Origin: Verrucomicrobia bacterium Tous-C9LFEB
GTDB taxonomy: Bacteria > Verrucomicrobiota > Verrucomicrobiia > Methylacidiphilales > UBA1321
DNA length: 64,000 bases
Assembly: GCA_002304345.1 (NCBI GenBank)
Contig: NEUU01000005.1
Location: forward strand, 62,001-126,000
Reading direction: 5' to 3'
The notes under the pieces are model-generated. The model was not told the DNA's origin. It made no database searches and was given only the letters and a program-made list of their open reading frames with translations. A program made the position numbers and the translations under genes. Positions 54,663-62,738 of this stretch are shown piece by piece; the stretch's first letter is position 1, and each line of letters opens with the position of its first letter.

Positions 54663-55463
54663 CTACGCATTTTCGTAGGGACTATTCATCTTCCACTGGA
54701 TGCGCTCGATCTTCGTCGCGTGACCGGTGTTCTCATCGATCTCCACATACACGCCATCGGCTTGCAGGCCGCGTCGCGCGATGTAGAAACGGCCCGGCAG
54801 GAGCGTGCGGTATTTCAAAAGAACGCTGTCGATATCGCGACCGATCACCGACTCGTGCGGTCCGGTGAAACCCGCGTCCGTCAGGTAGGCCGTGCCGCCG
54901 GGGAAGATTTGATCATCGGCGGTTTGCACGTGGGTATGCGTGCCCACCACGAGTGACACCTTGCCATCGAGCGCGCGGCCCATCGCGATTTTTTCCGAGG
55001 TCGCCTCGCAATGGAAATCGACCAGGATGCACTGCGTTTCCGTCCGCAGCTTCGAGACTTCCTGTTCCACGATCAGAAAGGGGTTGTCCGTTTGCGGTCC
55101 CATGAACGTGCGGCCCAGCGCATTGATCACGCCGAGTTTTTTGCCGTTGCCGCTGACCACGACGGAGCCGCATCCGGGCGTTCCCGGCGGGTAATTAATG
55201 GGGCGCAGCAGGCGCGGTTCGGTATCGAAGTAGGCGTTGATTTCCTTCTGGTCCCACGTGTGATCGCCCAGCGTCACCACGTCGGCCCCGGCCCGCATCA
55301 GGTCGATGCTCAGCTTCGGGGTGATGCCGTTGCCGCCGGCCGAATTTTCGCCGTTCACGACGAAGAAGTCGGGGGAGTACTGCTGTTTCAGGGCGGGAAT
55401 GGCGGCATGCACGACGTCGCGGCCCGGTTCACCCACGACATCACCGAGAAAAATCACTTTCAT
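54663..55463 (-). CDS. YmdB-type metallophosphoesterase (TIGR00282 family)
   Basis: This 266-aa cytoplasmic phosphodiesterase family is typified by Bacillus YmdB, which acts on cyclic nucleotides and affects biofilm choice. It opens KVIFLGDVVGEPGRDVV and has VNGENSAGGNG, GADVVTLGDHTWDQKEI, ILVDFHCEATSEKIAMG and LVVGTHTHVQTADD, which hold the metal ligands. It ends with the DAGFTGPHESVIGRD motif. The ATG at 55463 (MKVIFLGDVVG) is clearly the start. The last strand includes LLPGRFYIARRGLQADGV. It lies upstream of xseA on the same strand. Confidence 0.92.
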   Translation of the reverse strand: MKVIFLGDVVGEPGRDVVHAAIPALKQQYSPDFFVVNGENSAGGNGITPKLSIDLMRAGADVVTLGDHTWDQKEINAYFDTEPRLLRPINYPPGTPGCGSVVVSGNGKKLGVINALGRTFMGPQTDNPFLIVEQEVSKLRTETQCILVDFHCEATSEKIAMGRALDGKVSLVVGTHTHVQTADDQIFPGGTAYLTDAGFTGPHESVIGRDIDSVLLKYRTLLPGRFYIARRGLQADGVYVEIDENTGHATKIERIQWKMNSPYENA

Positions 55464-55586
55464 TACGGCGTCCACACTGTGGCATGGAGGAACAGGCGGC
55501 AATCTCGAATTTCACCGATGAATCGCGGTCGAAAATTCGCCCATTTCAAATTTGAGATTTGCCGGGATCTCCGTACAGTCGACCTC

Positions 55587-56921
55587 ATGGAATGGCGGCG
55601 CGCACTGGCGGTGGGGTTCTGGTTGATCATGGCAGGAATCGGATTTGTCCAGGAAACGCCGCCCGAGACCCCGGCCATCACGGCCGAAAAAGTTAATCAA
55701 GCGCTACAGGCCGAACTCTTTCCCGCCACCGGCTCCGTCTGGGAAGAAGACGCCGACACCGTGGCCCAGCGATTGCAATGGCCCCGGGAATCCAAGACCA
55801 CTACGCAAGGCAGTTACCGCCTCTACGCCAAGGAGACCGTCCGCCTGCTCGGAGCCCGTCCCTACTCCTGCGCGCTCTATGCCGAGGAGGGCAAGCCCAC
55901 GCAGCTCTCCCTTGTTTTTGCCAACAAGGGGGATTACGGAAATCTCTACAATCTCACGTCGGAGGTGAGCAACGATGGCCGCCGCTCCCGTAGCGACGTG
56001 CAAAAGCAGGAGCGCGAACAGAAACGAGCGCTCAAGGACGAGGTGCGCAATTTCGATATCGCCTTGAAGGCCGATGCCGATGCGATTGAAAAAGCCCTCA
56101 CCGAGGTCCTCGGTCCCGCCAACGACAAGGCCACCTTTGGCCAATCGCGCGACATGCGCGAGCGCGTCACCCGCTGGAACTGGAACGGCACCGCCATCCT
56201 CCTCGCCACGCCGCGCGGCGAGTATGTCGTCGTCCGCATCATGCCCGCCGCCACCGCCGATGCAGGCGGCCGCGTCGCCCGGCTCTCCGATTCCGATCTG
56301 CGCCAGATGCTCCTCAAGCGCGTGGAGAAACGCGACAACGGCGACGTCGTGATCACCGACATCCCCATGGTCGACCAAGGGCCCAAAGGCTTTTGCGTTC
56401 CCGCCACGTGGGAACGTTACCTGCGCTACCTCAATATTCCTGCCGATATGTACGTCCTCGCCATGGCTGGCGGCACCAGCCTCGGCGGCGGCTCCTATAT
56501 CACCCTCATGGCGCAAAATGTCGACGACCTCTGCCGTCAGTACGGACGCCGCACCGAAGGCATCAGCAGCGCCATCGACATTCGCAACCTCTCCAAATAC
56601 ATCGACGAAGGACTCCCCATCATGTGGGCCTGCTTCGCCATGGATCCTGTCGAAGTCAGCATCATCAAGCGCACCCGCGAACGCCGCAACGTCACCGACT
56701 GGGCGCAATGGAAGAAATCGCTCGAGCCGATACGCTCCGAAGCGAGGTCCATCCAGACCGACCTCCACAGCGGCCACCTCCGCATGATCATCGGCTACAA
56801 CGCCACCACCAAGGAAATCGCCATCTCCGATTCCTGGGGCGAACGCGCCGCCGAACGCTGGATGACGGTGGAAGAAGCCGCCGCCACCTCACAAGGTTTT
56901 CTCACCATCATCAAATGGTGA
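55587..56921 (+). CDS. C39-like cysteine peptidase family protein
   Basis: The 444-aa protein has an N-terminal hydrophobic segment (LAVGFWLIMAGIGF) suggesting export or anchoring. The middle is unrecognised, rich in charged helices (SDVQKQEREQKRALKDEVRNF). A papain-like C39-type domain lies at the C-terminus: Q264 and C270 in DQGPKGFCVPATWERYL, then H397 in GHLRMIIGYN and D415 in ISDSWGERAAERW. The Q-C-H-D order matches the C39/peptidase_C39_2 group. The start at 55587 (MEWRRALAV) excludes a long overlapping antisense extension. The substrate is unknown; it is not next to a bacteriocin transporter. Confidence 0.75.
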   Translation: MEWRRALAVGFWLIMAGIGFVQETPPETPAITAEKVNQALQAELFPATGSVWEEDADTVAQRLQWPRESKTTTQGSYRLYAKETVRLLGARPYSCALYAEEGKPTQLSLVFANKGDYGNLYNLTSEVSNDGRRSRSDVQKQEREQKRALKDEVRNFDIALKADADAIEKALTEVLGPANDKATFGQSRDMRERVTRWNWNGTAILLATPRGEYVVVRIMPAATADAGGRVARLSDSDLRQMLLKRVEKRDNGDVVITDIPMVDQGPKGFCVPATWERYLRYLNIPADMYVLAMAGGTSLGGGSYITLMAQNVDDLCRQYGRRTEGISSAIDIRNLSKYIDEGLPIMWACFAMDPVEVSIIKRTRERRNVTDWAQWKKSLEPIRSEARSIQTDLHSGHLRMIIGYNATTKEIAISDSWGERAAERWMTVEEAAATSQGFLTIIKW

Positions 56922-57107
56922 ACTTGTCGCCAGAAGGCGCTTTTCTTAAAAGTTCCTCTGCTGCAATCAATAACAGAAAGAGTCTATTTAGCGCCTGAAT
57001 CATTATTAGAATGGCTAAGTACTTGGCTAATTCATTAATGAACAAATCTTTAAGACTAAGAACTTTCCTTTCCGCAAAACTGGCGGATAGTATCCGTTGG
57101 AATACGT

Positions 57108-58076
57108 ATGGACAACTCCTCCAAAAAAGAGACGATGATGTTTGTTGCCTTGCCGGGAACCGACCCGTACGCCGAGGTACCCAAGAAGCAAGTCAAGGAC
57201 CAGCTCGACAAAGGACTGCTCAAGCAGTCCGCGCTCATTTGGAGCCAGAAGCACAATAGCTGGAAACAGGCCCGCCACATCACGCAGTTGATCGCTTCCA
57301 AACTGCAACCGCGTCCCGCCCAAGCCCCACTCGCCGGGACGGCACAACCGCGAGTCAATGTCCAACCGGTCGCTGCCGCGCAACCCAAAGCGCAGACCGT
57401 CAAACCCGCCGCGCCGATCAAAGTCGCCTCCGTCCCGAAAAACGCCGGAGCCAAGCCCGCAGCGTCCCACGCGGCCCCGGCCGCTGCCGCCAAGCCTGCC
57501 ACCCCGGCTGCTTCGCACGATCTCCATCTCGAAGGCGAAGGCGCGCACCGCACCCCCATGTGGCTCAAAGCCGTTTGCGCCGCGCTCGTCGTCATCATTC
57601 TCGGCCTCATGGCCCTGAACTGGTACTACGTCGACCACGCCATCAAAGCGAATCTGGCGGAAGACAACACCCCCTTCAAGGAAGTCCCCCTCTACGCACA
57701 CCTCGGTGGTTTCTTCCAAGCCAGTAACCTCATCATTCACCTCCGGCCCACGGACACCGTGACGCGCGAGAACTTCCTCCAGTACCTCTCCGCCATCGCC
57801 AACGCCACGCCCGATCGCCCCATGAGCACGCGCGCCTTCGACGTCGTCAGCCTCTCCAGCGGTTGGTCCGCCGATTACCACATGTCCGGTCGCAACTGGC
57901 GCCGTCTGGCCAAGCCCGACCTCAGCGACGACGACCGCCGCGCCATCCTGCTCGAAAGCGTCTACATCGCCGGTGGCGAAAAGCTCATTCCCCGCAGCAA
58001 TCTCGACGCCAGCGGTCAACTCGCCCTCGAAACGAAACGCTGGAACGACTTCGTCAGCACCTTCGTCAAGAAATAG
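57108..58076 (+). CDS. Membrane protein with N-terminal GYF_2-like domain
   Basis: The 322-aa protein begins with a GYF_2-like module (VALPGTDPYAEVPKKQVKDQLDKGLLKQSALIWSQKHNSWKQ, in part, residues 14-55), which in related proteins binds partners. It has a long Ala/Pro/Lys-rich linker (70-145), one membrane helix (VCAALVVIILGLMALNWYYV, about 158-180) and a folded C-terminal domain (EVPLYAHLGGFFQASN; LESVYIAGGEKLIPRSN). Topology is probably N-in with the C-domain outside. No enzyme motif was seen. The first codon follows a region with little coding signal. Function is unknown. Confidence 0.65.
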   Translation: MDNSSKKETMMFVALPGTDPYAEVPKKQVKDQLDKGLLKQSALIWSQKHNSWKQARHITQLIASKLQPRPAQAPLAGTAQPRVNVQPVAAAQPKAQTVKPAAPIKVASVPKNAGAKPAASHAAPAAAAKPATPAASHDLHLEGEGAHRTPMWLKAVCAALVVIILGLMALNWYYVDHAIKANLAEDNTPFKEVPLYAHLGGFFQASNLIIHLRPTDTVTRENFLQYLSAIANATPDRPMSTRAFDVVSLSSGWSADYHMSGRNWRRLAKPDLSDDDRRAILLESVYIAGGEKLIPRSNLDASGQLALETKRWNDFVSTFVKK

Positions 58077-58155
58077 CGCGGATCGCGCCAGCCTAGTTTC
58101 GCAAAGGAACTCCGATTGGAGCCGCTCGCGATGAGAGCGGCAGGCGCAAGCCCAG

Positions 58156-58429
58156 TAGAGCCTTTTCCATTTAAATTGTCGCAAATTTGCGCGATCAAAT
58201 CAGGCCGGAGGCGAAGCGTGCGAGGGAGTGTATCCGCAGCGATACTCGACCGAGTTCGCGACAAACTCCGGCCTGATTCGAACCGCAACCCTTTGGACCA
58301 CGGTTCTTTTGGGCGGGCACTTCGTTGTGCGCTCGTCACAGATATACTGGATATATGCTCCTCGCTTACGCCTCGTTCCTGCCCAAAATCCCTCGTGGAT
58401 TTGCGACAATATAAATGGAAAAGGCTCTA
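58156..58429. mobile_element. MITE-like element, 270 bp, with 31-bp terminal inverted repeats and TA flanks
   Basis: The left end GAGCCTTTTCCATTTAAATT and onward to GTCGCAAAT is matched in reverse complement at the right end with about one mismatch over 29-31 bp. Each end is flanked by TA, so a TA target duplication as made by IS630/Tc1-mariner-type transposases is likely. The interior of about 210 bp has no gene and contains smaller partial palindromes. It sits 79 bp after the GYF-like protein gene. Confidence 0.7.
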
Positions 58430-58488
58430 GACAGTGGGCCCTATCAAGGGAATTGCTAACGTGCATTGAGTTCATTCCAGAACTCATA

Positions 58489-58540
58489 CTGTAGGGCGCT
58501 TCGGTGAAGCGCCGCGGCGGCTCGCGGAGCCGCCCTATGG
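58489..58540. repeat. Class A repeat copy near tmRNA
   Basis: CTGTAGGGCGCTTCGGTGAA, then GCGCC and GGCGGCTCGCGGAGCCGCCC, ending with CTATGG, repeats the double-hairpin layout seen at 2189-2240, with compensatory base changes in the stems (GGCGCTT/AAGCGCC). Confidence 0.75.
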
Positions 58541-58551
58541 AAAACCTCCCG

Positions 58552-58573
58552 AAAAAACGGAGCCGAACACTCC
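58552..58573 (-). terminator. Probable terminator of the tmRNA transcript
   Basis: Read on the minus strand, GGAG-TGTTCGG-CTCC-G is followed by TTTTTT. The stem is short (4-5 bp) but ends in a T-run, and lies 24 bp beyond the tmRNA 3' end. Confidence 0.5.
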
Positions 58574-58584
58574 ATCAACTGGGT

Positions 58585-58599
58585 CCAGTGTTACACTGG
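58585..58599 (-). repeat. Class E repeat hairpin at the tmRNA 3' end
   Basis: On the minus strand CCAGTG-TAA-CACTGG is followed by ACCCAGT. This is the same design as CCAGCGTGACGCTGGACCC after ftsY and CCAGCCTGAGGCTGGACCC after lysC. It overlaps the last bases of the tmRNA gene by design or by insertion. Confidence 0.6.
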
Positions 58600-58957
58600 G
58601 TGGAGGCGGGGGGAGTCGAACCCCCGTCCAAAAACCAGGCCCTGACCGCGTCTACAAGTTTGTTTGGGCGTTAGATTTTCGAGAAGGCGGTTGTGGTCCA
58701 ACTCACCCGCCTTCCTTAGCCTCCACGTTAGTTCGTCATATCAGGTCGGTGACTCACCTGACATACCGTCCGGCTAATGTCGCCGTTGTCCCTTAGCCGA
58801 AATCAGGGCAACGACGTCTGCAGGCCTTATTTAGGCTGCGAGAGCCAACTCTTCGTTAGCATTTATTGTTTGAGCAGGCTTTTTTACGAGGAAGACCCAC
58901 TCAATCCTCGACTTGCGGCGGGCATCACCGAGCTTCTGTCGAAACCAATGCGCCCCC
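58598..58957 (-). ncRNA. ssrA: Transfer-messenger RNA (tmRNA)
   Basis: The RNA reads from GGGGGCGCATTGGTTTCGAC at 58957 to GGGGGTTCGACTCCCCCCGC and CTCCACC near 58598. The 5' GGGGGCG pairs with the 3' CGCCTCC as the tRNA-like acceptor stem, and the T-loop GTTCGACTCCC is canonical. The tag reading frame ends GAG TTG GCT CTC GCA GCC TAA. The likely tag is AQTINANEELALAA, ending in the usual ALAA degron. The acceptor is followed by ACCCA, so the exact CCA is not templated. tmRNA rescues stalled ribosomes together with SmpB. A class E hairpin and a terminator follow. Confidence 0.92.
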
Positions 58958-59000
58958 TTACTTCCTACAAGTTACCATGAAAGCGGACTCTGGCAAGCGG

Positions 59001-60395
59001 TCACTCTTCCGCTGTTTGCGGGCCCTTGATCTTCTCCCGTGCCTTCTCGATGAAATAATTGCACGCCTCCGGGCAGAGCAGGGGAAGTTCGCCCGTGGCG
59101 GCGGTGATCCGTGCCGGGTTCGGACCCCAGAGTCGCTGCTTCAGACAACTGCGGGCGCAAACGGTGGTGGTCAATTCCTCGAGGGCTGCCGCAGGCAGAG
59201 CGCGGACAATGCGGTAACGTCCCGTCTGGCGGTCGGCGGTTTCGAGATAGGGGATGACGGGGAGCTTTCCCTGTTCCCACAGATGCCAGTTCGCGAGTGC
59301 GGCGGGATAGAGAAATTGCAGGGCGAGTGCGACGTTGGCTTCGCTGGCTAGGGGAAAGCGCCAGCCGCGCGGCAGATTCGGCGCGGCTTTCAGCGGACGG
59401 AATTCGCCCTGCGCGTTGGTGCGGAGCAATTCGCGCCACGCGACCCAGTCGGCGATCACCCGTAGAGATGAGGCTTCAACCGCGACATCGTTGCGGTGGC
59501 GCAGTTCGTGATTTTCGCTGATTACCACTTGTCCGACGCGGCGCAGCGGGAAGCCGATAATCGAAGCGGGAGATGATTCCGCCGTGGTGGTGATCGCATG
59601 ATCGGCGTTGAATTTCTCCACCTGTGCCAGGACCACATCAGCCATCATCGGTTCCGTGCCGATGGCAGTGGCGTACCAGAGACGGCGACCATTTTCGTTG
59701 TGTGGATTCTGCACACCCTGCACGCGCACATTCTCGGTGATGCCGAGCAGCACGGGAATGTCCTCGAAGGAATGGAGTCCGTCCGAGATAAAATACGGAA
59801 CCACAATCACATCGCGGCAATTCGTGTGCGAGCGCCAGTCCTTCACGAACGGCTTTTGCTCCATGAGCACCATCTGGCAATCGGCGTAGAGACCGCGCGC
59901 GCGGATTTCCTCGACGCGTTGCTGGATGATCTTCGTGGAATTATCATTGAGCGAGGTGCCGTGTCCGCAGATCAGCAGGCAGGCCGACTTACGCGGATTC
60001 TCGATGGGAACTCCCGCCTTCGCGACGACCTCCGCCGCGCGATGCAGCAGCGTTTCCGTCATCACCGGATGCAGTCCGACCGGATCGCAGTAGAAGAGTT
60101 CGCGTCCCTCCGCCATGCGCGTGATCGGACCGCTGAGGCCGAACTCGCGCGGAATGACTTGTTCCGTGAAATAGCCGGAGCTGATGAAATTCGGCACCAG
60201 ATAAACGCGCTTGGCGTTGACGCTACGCAATGTCTGGCGGAAGTTCGGTTCCTCTTTCCAGAAACATTCCACCACCTCGGAGAAGAGGTCGCGTTGGCGA
60301 ATCGTCTCGGCATGCTGATACGTCGGCGCGCTCGAATCGGCGTTGAGCGTCGAGCCGTGACCGATCAGGACAAGGGCGGCGGGGGAGGAATTCAT
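59001..60395 (-). CDS. CbiX-type chelatase-like protein fused to a DR2241-like iron-sulfur domain
   Basis: The 464-aa protein has two tandem CbiX-like halves. The first has LVLIGHGSTLNADSSAP and VYLVPNFISSGYFTEQVIP; the second has LLICGHGTSLNDNSTKI and DVIVVPYFISDGLHSFEDIP. CbiX enzymes insert metal into sirohydrochlorin-type rings. The C-terminal part (about 290-464) resembles the Deinococcus DR2241 domain, with cysteines in TVCARSCLKQRLWG and LLCPEACNYF that could hold a 4Fe-4S cluster. The histidines in GHGS, HGT and HS are candidates for metal contact. No cobalamin or siroheme genes lie nearby, so the substrate is unknown. It follows the tmRNA gene on the same (minus) strand. Confidence 0.82.
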   Translation of the reverse strand: MNSSPAALVLIGHGSTLNADSSAPTYQHAETIRQRDLFSEVVECFWKEEPNFRQTLRSVNAKRVYLVPNFISSGYFTEQVIPREFGLSGPITRMAEGRELFYCDPVGLHPVMTETLLHRAAEVVAKAGVPIENPRKSACLLICGHGTSLNDNSTKIIQQRVEEIRARGLYADCQMVLMEQKPFVKDWRSHTNCRDVIVVPYFISDGLHSFEDIPVLLGITENVRVQGVQNPHNENGRRLWYATAIGTEPMMADVVLAQVEKFNADHAITTTAESSPASIIGFPLRRVGQVVISENHELRHRNDVAVEASSLRVIADWVAWRELLRTNAQGEFRPLKAAPNLPRGWRFPLASEANVALALQFLYPAALANWHLWEQGKLPVIPYLETADRQTGRYRIVRALPAAALEELTTTVCARSCLKQRLWGPNPARITAATGELPLLCPEACNYFIEKAREKIKGPQTAEE

Positions 60396-60417
60396 AACGT
60401 AACAGCAATCCGAAGAT

Positions 60418-60535
60418 CACACACCCCGGCGCTACGCGCCACCCCTCTTATTAGAGGGGACTTCTGCTGGCGTGACTTACAGTTGCCGGAATCCCCTCTA
60501 TCAAGAGGGGTGGCGCGCAGCGCCGGGGTGTGTGT
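60418..60535. repeat. Class B repeat, best full copy
   Basis: The left arm CACACACCCCGGCGCTACGC with GCCACCCCTCTTATTAGAGG and the right arm CCTCTATCAAGAGGGGTGGC with GCGCAGCGCCGGGGTGTGTG form a long imperfect palindrome around a short middle. A similar copy is at 3869-3987. It lies between two convergent or tandem minus-strand genes and codes for nothing apparent. Confidence 0.75.
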
Positions 60536-60577
60536 GGCTTGGCTCATAGCTCTCGAAAACCTAATGGAAAAACAGTT

Positions 60578-61489
60578 CTACTCAAATCGCGCATTTTTCG
60601 AAGGCATGGTGGGCGGCAGGGGAGAACTCAGTGTGGCGGAAGGACCGATCGAAAGCGGCAGCCCCAGTTCCGTTTCGACCGCGTTCTCGAATTGATACTC
60701 ATTGAGCGACTCCGAAACGATTTTGCCGTCCTTGCCGACCAGGACGACAACAGGCAGCGCGAAGACGCCCCACTCCTTGACCACACCGCCGTCAAAGCAT
60801 TGACCATCGAAATGTTGCGGCCAGGGGATTTTCTTGGTGGCGACGAATTTGTCGAGCGCGAGTTTATCCGGTTCCAAGCTGACGCCGAGAATCTCGAGCC
60901 CCTTGTCGTGATACTTTTGGTAAAGGGCGATCAGGGGCGCGATGGGCTCCACATACGGCGTGAATTGGCTATCCCAGAAGACCACGAGAACGGCTTTGCC
61001 CCGCCAATCGGAGAGTTTGATCTGGCGTCCGTTGAGATACTGGGCGGTGATGTCCGGGGCCATGTCGCCAGCATCGAGTTCGAGCAGCAGTCCGAGCGAG
61101 CTGGAGACCAGGAAGCGGCCCTTGGCGTCTGCGAGTGATTGGCTGGGAACCTTGTTGAGCGCGGCGTTTTTCGTTTTTCCGGCCTTGTCGCGTGCCTGAA
61201 TGCGGACGGGATTTCTCTCCTGGATCAGGCGGTTGATCTTGGAGAGTTCCATCCCTTCCACCGATTGGCCGTCGACCTGAAGGATCACATCTCCGCCCCG
61301 CAATCCCGCTTTCTCGGCGGGGCTATCTTTGTAGATGAAACGAATCTTGCATCCGCTCCGGGTCTGAATCAGCGTCGCGCCGATGACGAGTGGATCGCGT
61401 TTGACCGGCGCGGGCTCTTCGCTCTGCAGCATGACAAGCGGCACCAGCATCAAAGAGAGCGTGAGGAGAATTCCCAAAGGGCGGTGCAT
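60578..61489 (-). CDS. Periplasmic PDZ-thioredoxin-like protein lacking the CxxC
   Basis: The 303-aa precursor has a signal peptide (LGILLTLSLMLVPLVMLQS). A PDZ domain follows (about 45-110, IRFIYKDSPAEKAGLRGGDVILQVDG), then a TlpA/AhpC-like thioredoxin fold from about 145. The fold shows the characteristic WRGKAVLVVFWD, LEILGVSLEPDKLALDKFV and the cis-proline segment GVFALPVVVLVGKDGKIV. The active-site CxxC position reads FTPY (in DSQFTPYVEP), so it cannot do thiol exchange. It is probably a binding or scaffolding protein. Length and order fit fusions found in Planctomycetes and Verrucomicrobia. Confidence 0.82.
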   Translation of the reverse strand: MHRPLGILLTLSLMLVPLVMLQSEEPAPVKRDPLVIGATLIQTRSGCKIRFIYKDSPAEKAGLRGGDVILQVDGQSVEGMELSKINRLIQERNPVRIQARDKAGKTKNAALNKVPSQSLADAKGRFLVSSSLGLLLELDAGDMAPDITAQYLNGRQIKLSDWRGKAVLVVFWDSQFTPYVEPIAPLIALYQKYHDKGLEILGVSLEPDKLALDKFVATKKIPWPQHFDGQCFDGGVVKEWGVFALPVVVLVGKDGKIVSESLNEYQFENAVETELGLPLSIGPSATLSSPLPPTMPSKNARFE

Positions 61490-61805
61490 GCGTGAGGAGA
61501 GGTTAGAGGCTGGACGGGAGACGGCGCACGAAAAAAACGCGTCGACAAAGCGCTACAATAATCGACCGACTCTGTTGGCGTGGGTGGGTTGTCGCCATGG
61601 ATTTTAATTCCCAATGGACGTTCCTCACGAGAAATAACTCATGCATGCGTGCATTTAAGCACAAATCCCGAAAAGGCGTTTGCGCTAGATTGGCTACGTT
61701 TGTTAGGTGCACGAAAAAAAAGTGCCTTGAAAGGGAACTCCCGGCCATTATTTCAATCGATCCTGGCGCAGGGGAAGAAAGTCAAAGGTCATTTTTTGTC
61801 GATAC
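61490..61805. other. 316-bp noncoding gap
   Basis: The region between the PDZ-thioredoxin gene and the endonuclease/exonuclease/phosphatase gene contains no supported gene, repeat copy or terminator. The short open frames have no motif. A purine-rich stretch with a run of nine A residues lies around 61717-61725. It may hold the promoter for the PDZ-thioredoxin gene. Confidence 0.4.
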
Positions 61806-62738
61806 TTATTTCATCAAAATCACCATCTCCACCGGCAAGTGATCGCTCACGCCTTTTATCGGCAGGACGCGCGCGGCGGGGTCGCCGAGACCGAAGGTGA
61901 AGAAGTGATCGAAGGAGACCGGCGGGAGCGGACTATGCTTTGAACCGGGGATGGTAATGCGGTCCATGTAGGAAGCGTTGGCGAAACCCCACGTGTAGCC
62001 GTCCTTCGAGAATGCGCGTAGTGTCTGCTCGTCTTTGAATCGTTCGTCGTCGAGCGAGGTGTTGAAGTCGCCGCCGACCAGCACGCCGATGTGTTCGTAG
62101 GCCTTGCCGTAGATCGCGCGCATTTTCTTGATGTGGCCGCGCAGGATTTTCGAGGACTCCTCGCGCATGGCGGCGTTGTCATCCTGATCGCGGTCCGCGC
62201 CCCGATGATTACTCTTGAGGTGGACCGAGTAGACGAGCAGCAGGGAGCTCTTCGTGGGCATTTCGATAGCGGCGAACGCGAAACCGCGCGGCAGCGGATA
62301 TTTCGTGCGACCGTCCGCATTCCATGTCTGGGCCCAACCGGAAATGACAGGCAGCTTTGTGGCGATGGCGACATTCTGCGGCGGCGCGCCCTCTGCTGCA
62401 GGACCGAAATCGCTCACCACGGCGGGCTTCAATCCCGGAACGACCGAGGAGAGTTCTTCCACTGCTTGCCACGAGGCCACTTCCTGACAGAGGAAAATAT
62501 CCGGCGCGATCTGCTGGAGTGCGGATTGCGCGCGCTTCATTTGCACCTGTTTTTCTTCCAGCGCCGCCGTCGGGAACCGACCGGGAAACCAGCAGAGATT
62601 CCACGTCACGGCTTTGACGTTGTCGGCCGAGACGTTCAACAAGGAGAACAGGAAGAGTCCGCCGATGAGAAAAAAAGAAGTCCGCAGATTTCGCAGATTG
62701 ACGCTGATTAAGGAGGAAGAAAAAGAGAGGGAATTCAT
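61806..62738 (-). CDS. Secreted endonuclease/exonuclease/phosphatase family protein
   Basis: The 310-aa protein has the EEP fold: VKAVTWNLCWFPG at the start, APDIFLCQEVASW (catalytic Glu), YSVHLKSNHRG, VGGDFNTSLDDERF (GDFN) and the C-terminal SDHLPVEMVI (SDH). It also has a hydrophobic export signal (FFLIGGLFLFSLLNVSA, about residues 22-38). Residues 10-21 (ISVNLRNLRTSF) are encoded by a class D repeat, so the annotated start may be an insertion artefact, with the true signal beginning nearer residue 22. Family members cleave nucleic acids or phospho-lipids/sugars; the substrate is unknown. Confidence 0.82.
   Translation of the reverse strand: MNSLSFSSSLISVNLRNLRTSFFLIGGLFLFSLLNVSADNVKAVTWNLCWFPGRFPTAALEEKQVQMKRAQSALQQIAPDIFLCQEVASWQAVEELSSVVPGLKPAVVSDFGPAAEGAPPQNVAIATKLPVISGWAQTWNADGRTKYPLPRGFAFAAIEMPTKSSLLLVYSVHLKSNHRGADRDQDDNAAMREESSKILRGHIKKMRAIYGKAYEHIGVLVGGDFNTSLDDERFKDEQTLRAFSKDGYTWGFANASYMDRITIPGSKHSPLPPVSFDHFFTFGLGDPAARVLPIKGVSDHLPVEMVILMK

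Noticed and set aside
55011-55586. Long upstream extension of the C39-like protein
   Set aside because: The extension is antisense to the YmdB-like gene; the ATG at 55587 starts a proper hydrophobic N-terminus.
58866-59351. 161-aa plus-strand frame across tmRNA and the CbiX-like gene end
   Set aside because: It lies on the opposite strand of a clear tmRNA and a clear coding gene.
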